Assembly: GCF_900188085.1 (NCBI RefSeq)
Contig: NZ_FZOU01000006.1
Location: forward strand, 248,001 to 312,000
DNA: 64,000 bases
Source: Granulicella rosea
GTDB lineage: Bacteria > Acidobacteriota > Terriglobia > Terriglobales > Acidobacteriaceae
Direction of reading: 5' to 3'
This document shows, one piece after another, positions 59,700 through 64,000 of the stretch (positions within the stretch are counted from its first letter, which is position 1; the number at the start of each line of letters is the position of its first letter). A model generated the notes under the pieces. That model searched no databases and was not told where the DNA came from. It worked only from the letters and a program-made list of their open reading frames with translations. The translations under genes and the position numbers were made by a program.

Positions 59700-59811
59700 G
59701 TTGTCATCCTGAGCGCAGCGAAGGACCTGCTTTTTGGGACTACTGGTGAGCTTACCCGCCACCCGAAAAGCAGGTCCTTCGACTCCGCTGCGCTTCGCTC
59801 AGGATGACAAC
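59700..59811. repeat. Inverted dispersed repeat (REPIN-like) in the cop cluster
   Basis: GTTGTCATCCTGAGCGCAGC...AAGGACCTGCTTTT is followed after a short centre by its near-complement. Half-copies occur at 651-684, 36189-36250 and 53195-53220. Confidence 0.85.
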
Positions 59812-59823
59812 TTTACTGTGGGT

Positions 59824-60690
59824 TTAGATCGCCGTAATCGTGAATTCGGCGACGTAAAGATCCTTGCCCCCGCGGAACTGCAGCCAGAGCTTATACGTGC
59901 CGGGCTTCTGCAGCGCGAGGTGCAGCATCATGTCGTTGGGCGAAGGTCCGTTCTCCGGCATGTCGGGCATGGGCTTGCTCATGTCCATCATCTGGTCCAT
60001 GCCCATGGGGTGCGCGTGCACGTAGGAAAGGTCGTTCGCGTCGAGAAAGACGGCGTGGGCCGGCGCGCCGAGATACGGGTGCAGGTCGGTCGCGGGCTTG
60101 CCGTCCTTCTGGATGACAATGTCGATCATGCTGGCCTGTCCGGCGCGCAGGCGGGTGGTGCTCAGGTCGACCTCATACGGTCCCACCTGCGTGCCCATGC
60201 CGCTCGACGGCAGATTGCGGACGCCGGGCGTCTTGCCGTCGATATCGACCTCGAAGCGGTAGACCTGGTGATTCAGCGAGCCGGGCAGCGCGTCGGTGTA
60301 GACCTGGTACGTTCCCTTGGCCGGAAAGGTCTGGGTCAGCACGAGGTGGCCGGTCGGGCCAAGCACCGGGTGCAGGTGCAGGAAGGTCTTGAAGTCGTTC
60401 GAGACGATGATCATGTGCAGCTTCTTCGTCATCTCGGTCTGGTAGCTCTTCACCGGCGCGGGCTTGCCCGGCAGCGTCATCCAGAAGTCGAGCTTTTCGG
60501 TCAGCGGCTTGCCGGGGACCGGCGTGACGGTCAGGTGGCCGTCGGCCTGGGGCTTCTGTCCCTGGAAGGCCCACACTGCCTGCGGGGTTTGAACCTGCGC
60601 CTGAACGTTCGCGCCCACGACCAGAGTCGCGGCAAACAAAGCCCCTGCAAGACGACAACCGAGACGCGGCAGAACCGGAAAAGACTTCAC
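59824..60690 (-). CDS. Exported Met/His-rich metal-binding protein
   Basis: A 288-residue protein with a signal peptide (about 1-31, VVGANVQAQ). It contains His/Met clusters: KLHMIIVSNDF, TFLHLHPVLGPTGH, AHAVFLDANDLSYVHAHPMG and the Met-rich loop MGMDQMMDMSKPMPDMPENG (about 231-250), which suit copper(I). The folds look like two beta-sandwich domains. Start is GTG at 60690 with GGAGG close upstream. It lies upstream of copC and copD on the same strand. Confidence 0.75.
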   Translation of the reverse strand: MKSFPVLPRLGCRLAGALFAATLVVGANVQAQVQTPQAVWAFQGQKPQADGHLTVTPVPGKPLTEKLDFWMTLPGKPAPVKSYQTEMTKKLHMIIVSNDFKTFLHLHPVLGPTGHLVLTQTFPAKGTYQVYTDALPGSLNHQVYRFEVDIDGKTPGVRNLPSSGMGTQVGPYEVDLSTTRLRAGQASMIDIVIQKDGKPATDLHPYLGAPAHAVFLDANDLSYVHAHPMGMDQMMDMSKPMPDMPENGPSPNDMMLHLALQKPGTYKLWLQFRGGKDLYVAEFTITAI

Positions 60691-61089
60691 ACGACCTCCA
60701 AACGGCGGAACGAGCCGATGAATTTCAGCATAGAAGCGTTGCCGGGAAACGAACAGGATGCGGGCGACCGGCGCATGACGCGGATAGGAGTTGCCTATGG
60801 CCGCCTTTGCTTGCAAGCTCCCGCAGCCTGCCGAACGAAAAAGCCGCATATTGTGCTTTCGCACATCGCGCCGGAGTGCTACGCTAGCTTCACTTTGCAA
60901 ATCTGTATCCGGGGGGCCGCAGCCGTATGCCGCCGCTTCCGGGCTTCGCGTCCCTGTCGACGTGTCCTCGCAAGGGTTGAGTTCACGGCCATCGTTTGGA
61001 TGGTCCGAGCCGCCCCTCGATAGCGCCCTCCTGCAAGGGAATGTGCTCCACCCAGGATCATCTTCAGACGTCTCGAAAGGACCTACAGT
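60691..61089. other. Divergent intergenic region, no gene supported
   Basis: About 400 bp between the Met/His-rich gene and the M20 gene. Short frames on both strands have no ribosome site or protein-like composition. A GAAAGGACC site near 61078 serves the M20 gene. Confidence 0.5.
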
Positions 61090-62820
61090 ATGCAGTCACG
61101 CCTGACAGCCACCGCCATTCTTGCCGGCATCGCCCTGCTTCCGCTCGGTTGCAAGAGCGACAAGCCCGCGGAATCGTCCGCCTCCAAAGCACCGCAGTAC
61201 AACTTCGCCCACATCAATCCGAATGGAACCGATGGGGTTGCGCCCAAGCTGAACGGCGCGCCGCCGGAGGTCACGAAGGTGTTCGACTACATCGATCAGC
61301 ACATCGACGATCACGTCCAGAACCTGCAGAAGTGGATCCAGCAGCCGTCGATCTCGAACTCCGGCGAAGGCATTCCGGAGTCGGCCGAGATGGTCAAGGG
61401 CTTCATGGACAAGCTGGGCTGCCAGACCACCAAGGTCTACGATCCCGGCATCACCGAGTACGGCACCCCCGGCAACCCCATCGTCTACGGCAAGTGCGAC
61501 GAAGGCGCGCCCAAGACGGTCGCGTTCTGGTGGCAGCTCGACACCATGCCCGTCACGCAGCCGGACAACTGGGTCTCGCCGCCGTTTGAAGCGCGCATCG
61601 TCACCGGCAAGGAGAACGGCGTGCCGCAGTATCCGCGCGTTCTGGTCGGTCGCGGCGCTTCGAACTCCAAGGGCCCTGTGATGACGCAGCTCAACGCCCT
61701 GATGGCCTACAAGGCCGTGAACGGCAAGCTGCCCGTCAACCTCATCCTCGTCGGCGAGATGGACGAAGAGCGCATGGACATCGGTCTGCGCCAGTTCATC
61801 AAGCAGCACTCCGACCTGCTGGCCGAGGCCGACGCGCTCTACGCCGGCGGCCCGTCCGAAGGCTGCGTCTACGTCGAGCTGACCACCTCCGGCAAGTCCT
61901 GGGGCCGCGGTCCCACGGTCTCCGACATCCACGGCGTGAACAAGCGCACGGCGGATAGCCCGGCCTGGCGCCACATCACCATGCTCTCCAAGCTCATCTC
62001 CGACGATGGCAACACGCCGAAGATCAAGGGCTGGGAGGACGGCAAGCAGGAGCCGACGCCCGAGCAGGTCGCCGAACTCAAGAAGCGCGCCGAGCACATG
62101 GACCTGAAGAAGATGGCCGAGAACACCGGCCTGGCCCGTTACAAGACCGACGATCCCTACAAGGTTGCGTATGACGGCCGCTTCGGCGACAGCTTCAACC
62201 TCGACGGTATCTGGGGCGGCAACATGTACGCTGGCGGCGCCGGCGCCATCCTGCCGAACAAGATCACCTCGAAGCACAACTTCCGCTACGTTCCGAACAT
62301 GGACGGCATGAACATCGTGAAGAAGCTGCGCGAGCAGCTCGACGCGAACGGCTACAAGGACGTCGAGATGAAGCTCGTCGGCGACGTGCCGTGGTCGAAG
62401 GGCTCCTCGCCCGACGCCGACATCTCGGTCGCGCACCGCAAGGCTGCCGCCATGCTCGGTCTTGCCGGTCCGGGTCAGGACATGTTCGCCTCGAACGCCG
62501 ATCACTACGAGAAGGACGGCCGCATCAAGCCGCTCGGCGTCAACGTGACGGACGACAACCCCACCGGCGGTTACTGGCCGAGCTACCTGTTCAGCGATGG
62601 TCCGGTCGGCCAGAAGGTCGGCACGGTCTCCATCCCGATGGGTATGGGCGCACGTGGCGGCGCGGGCGGACGTGCTCACGCGGCGAACGAGTACTGGGTC
62701 GTCGAGGGCGCGAACTGGCAGCAGGGTATGGCCGGCGCCGAGAAGCTGGTCGTCGCCTCGCTCTGGGAGTACGCGCAGACCACCACCACCACCCCGAAGC
62801 CGAAGACCACCGCCAAGTAA
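61090..62820 (+). CDS. M20-family peptidase-like lipoprotein
   Basis: A 576-residue lipoprotein: signal with lipobox PLGC (Cys21). It has the fold of M20/M25/M40 peptidases, with the lid domain at about 320-440. The usual metal motif H-x-D reads WQLDTMP (148-154, Gln149 in place of His, Asp151 kept) and the bridging Asp in GRGASNSKG (187-195) is Asn192. A later acidic cluster GEMDEER (222-228) and a C-terminal AHAANEYW (His) remain. Activity could be altered or lost. AAAGGA precedes the ATG. Confidence 0.83.
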   Translation: MQSRLTATAILAGIALLPLGCKSDKPAESSASKAPQYNFAHINPNGTDGVAPKLNGAPPEVTKVFDYIDQHIDDHVQNLQKWIQQPSISNSGEGIPESAEMVKGFMDKLGCQTTKVYDPGITEYGTPGNPIVYGKCDEGAPKTVAFWWQLDTMPVTQPDNWVSPPFEARIVTGKENGVPQYPRVLVGRGASNSKGPVMTQLNALMAYKAVNGKLPVNLILVGEMDEERMDIGLRQFIKQHSDLLAEADALYAGGPSEGCVYVELTTSGKSWGRGPTVSDIHGVNKRTADSPAWRHITMLSKLISDDGNTPKIKGWEDGKQEPTPEQVAELKKRAEHMDLKKMAENTGLARYKTDDPYKVAYDGRFGDSFNLDGIWGGNMYAGGAGAILPNKITSKHNFRYVPNMDGMNIVKKLREQLDANGYKDVEMKLVGDVPWSKGSSPDADISVAHRKAAAMLGLAGPGQDMFASNADHYEKDGRIKPLGVNVTDDNPTGGYWPSYLFSDGPVGQKVGTVSIPMGMGARGGAGGRAHAANEYWVVEGANWQQGMAGAEKLVVASLWEYAQTTTTTPKPKTTAK

Positions 62821-62844
62821 ACCGACCCACATAACCGACAGCAA

Positions 62845-62878
62845 ACGCGGGCACGTTCCTTACCGGACGTGCCCGCGT
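62845..62878 (+). terminator. Terminator of the M20 gene
   Basis: A 12-bp perfect stem (ACGCGGGCACGT / ACGTGCCCGCGT) with a 10-nt loop, 24 bp past the stop. T-run is weak. Confidence 0.75.
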
Positions 62879-62920
62879 CGCAGCTTGGTGTCTGTTATTT
62901 TCTCACTCGGAGCGAACCAG

Positions 62921-64000
62921 ATGCTGGGTAAGAGCCTCAAGATCGCCCTCGCGGCCCTGCGCAGGAATCGCCTGCGCACCGGCCTCGCTCTGCTCGGTAT
63001 GACGATCGGCGTCGCCGCCGTGCTGACCATGTTCGCCCTCGGCACGGGCGCCGAGGAGAGCGTATCCGGCGAGGTGCGCGCCTCCGGCACCACGCTGATC
63101 TACGTGCGCGCCGGCAACTTCGCCAACCAGGACATCGAGGCCCGCACACCGGCCGGGCTGGGCTTCGCCTCGACCCTCGTCCCCGCCGACGCCGAGGCCA
63201 TCCACAAGCTCAAGGGCGTCGACCACGTCTCCCCCGTGCTGCGCGTACGCACCTGGGTCGAGCACACGACACAGCCCGATCCCGACCGCCAGTTCACCGC
63301 CGTCATGGGCGTCGACGCGGGCTACGAAAAGATGTTCGACTGGGAACTTGAGAAGGGGCGCTTCTTCAAAAGCTCCGCCGTCAAGGACCAGGAGCAGGTC
63401 GTCATCCTCGGCTCGAACCTCCGCGACCAGCTCTTTCCCGGCGAGGATCCCGTAGGCAAACAGGTCGTCATCAAGGGAGCGGTCTTCACCGTGAAGGGCT
63501 GTTTCAGCTCGGGTGACGAGGACCAGGCCAGCATGGCCGTCGTCCCCTACACCACGCTGCAGAAGCTCACCGGCTCGCCCGGCCTGACGCAGATCACCCT
63601 CACCAGCGAGCGCGCCGGCGACTCCTCCGCCGTCGCGCAACAGCTTGGGCCAATGCTCCGTCAGCGGCATCATCTCGAAGGCGGCACGCCCGACGACTTC
63701 ACCGTCCGCACGCAGGCGGTCGAGGCGCTCTCGAAGGGCCTGACCAGCTCCGTCGCGGCCTTCATCGCGGCCAACATGCCCCAGATGGACCAGACCAACC
63801 TCGAAGAGATGTCCGGCACGCTGAGCCGCGCGGGCCAGACCATGACGGCGCTGCTCGCGGCCATCGCGACCATCTCGCTGATCGTCGGCGGCATCGGCAT
63901 CATGAATATCATGCTGGTGTCGGTGACCGAGCGCACCCGCGAGATCGGCATCCGCCGCGCGCTCGGCGCACGCTCGCGCGACGTGCTCTCGCAGTTTCTC
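62921..64000 (+). CDS. MacB-type ABC transporter permease (N-terminal part, cut by window edge)
   Basis: At least 360 residues, running off the window. MLGKSLKIALAALRRNRLRTGLALLGMTIGVAAVLTM is the first membrane helix and its cytoplasmic lead, followed by the periplasmic MacB_PCD domain (about 50-280, containing ALGTGAEESV, PVLRVRTW, VVILGSNLRDQLFPGEDPVGK). The next membrane helices begin at about 305 (LLAAIATISLIVGGIGIMNIMLVSV), with TERTREIGIRRALGA, the FtsX signature. It would pair with an ATPase to export a substrate or act in mechanotransmission. GGAGCG precedes the ATG. Confidence 0.9.
   Translation, partial: MLGKSLKIALAALRRNRLRTGLALLGMTIGVAAVLTMFALGTGAEESVSGEVRASGTTLIYVRAGNFANQDIEARTPAGLGFASTLVPADAEAIHKLKGVDHVSPVLRVRTWVEHTTQPDPDRQFTAVMGVDAGYEKMFDWELEKGRFFKSSAVKDQEQVVILGSNLRDQLFPGEDPVGKQVVIKGAVFTVKGCFSSGDEDQASMAVVPYTTLQKLTGSPGLTQITLTSERAGDSSAVAQQLGPMLRQRHHLEGGTPDDFTVRTQAVEALSKGLTSSVAAFIAANMPQMDQTNLEEMSGTLSRAGQTMTALLAAIATISLIVGGIGIMNIMLVSVTERTREIGIRRALGARSRDVLSQFL

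Noticed and set aside
61096-62844. Long open frame on the minus strand opposite the M20 gene
   Set aside because: Composition is Val/Leu/Gly/Arg-biased without motifs; the plus-strand frame has a lipobox and M20 features.

Overview
The window is GC-rich, densely coded DNA that looks chromosomal and most likely comes from an acidobacterium of the Terriglobia (Acidobacteriaceae: Granulicella, Terriglobus, Edaphobacter and relatives). This assignment is an inference from content: a 1164-residue Oar-like TonB-dependent receptor with an N-terminal carboxypeptidase-regulatory-like domain, a secreted matrixin/IPT/Ig-like giant protein, a GH28 polygalacturonase, an M20 lipoprotein, a MacB-type permease, and many dispersed palindromic repeats. 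No rRNA, tRNA or CRISPR array was seen.

Layout. 1-4.5 kb: the end of an APC amino-acid permease, a Gfo/Idh/MocA oxidoreductase, and an overlapping sensor-domain/histidine-kinase pair. 4.5-11 kb: type II NADH dehydrogenase, a 1284-residue exported protein with a degenerate matrixin domain and six Cys-paired Ig-like repeats, its exported neighbour, and a small gene whose 5' end is multiplied in a 65-bp tandem array. 11-19 kb: thioredoxin reductase, a ParD/ParE-like toxin-antitoxin pair, an AAA ATPase, a two-domain VOC protein, a DUF7002-like protein, a DUF3592-like protein, an aldo/keto reductase, a papain-like protein and the YggS-DUF167 pair. 19-26.5 kb: GH28, a membrane diguanylate cyclase, an aldo/keto reductase overlapping an MBL-fold hydrolase, a YihY/BrkB membrane protein and two small exported proteins. 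26.6-31.3 kb: a Tat-exported flavin amine oxidase, a translationally coupled BNR beta-propeller/MoaD-ThiS pair, a luciferase-like monooxygenase and a VOC protein.

31.3-33 kb is a small, lower-GC insert with a tyrosine recombinase and a membrane protein. 33-40 kb holds an alpha/beta hydrolase, a sodium:solute symporter and the TonB-dependent receptor. 40-47 kb has DUF2237, a DUF6438/ankyrin protein, an ABC-F ATPase, a lower-GC HEPN gene pair, a VIT-like membrane protein and a DEAD-box helicase. 47-52.5 kb is a surface-polysaccharide cluster (alpha-1,2-fucosyltransferase, Wzx-like flippase and GT2 enzymes in one tight operon, with a divergent GT2). 52.5-58.2 kb has MsrA, an RluB-type pseudouridine synthase, a CDP-alcohol phosphatidyltransferase, a GntR regulator divergent from an NAD(P)H-binding protein, and a LysR regulator. 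58.4-60.7 kb is a copper-handling cluster (CopD, CopC, and a Met/His-rich exported protein). The window ends with an M20 lipoprotein peptidase and the start of a MacB/FtsX permease.

The items most worth a second look are the BNR/MoaD pair, the HEPN pair, the dead matrixin protein, the tandemly repeated gene start, and dispersed repeats that supply start or stop regions of real genes.
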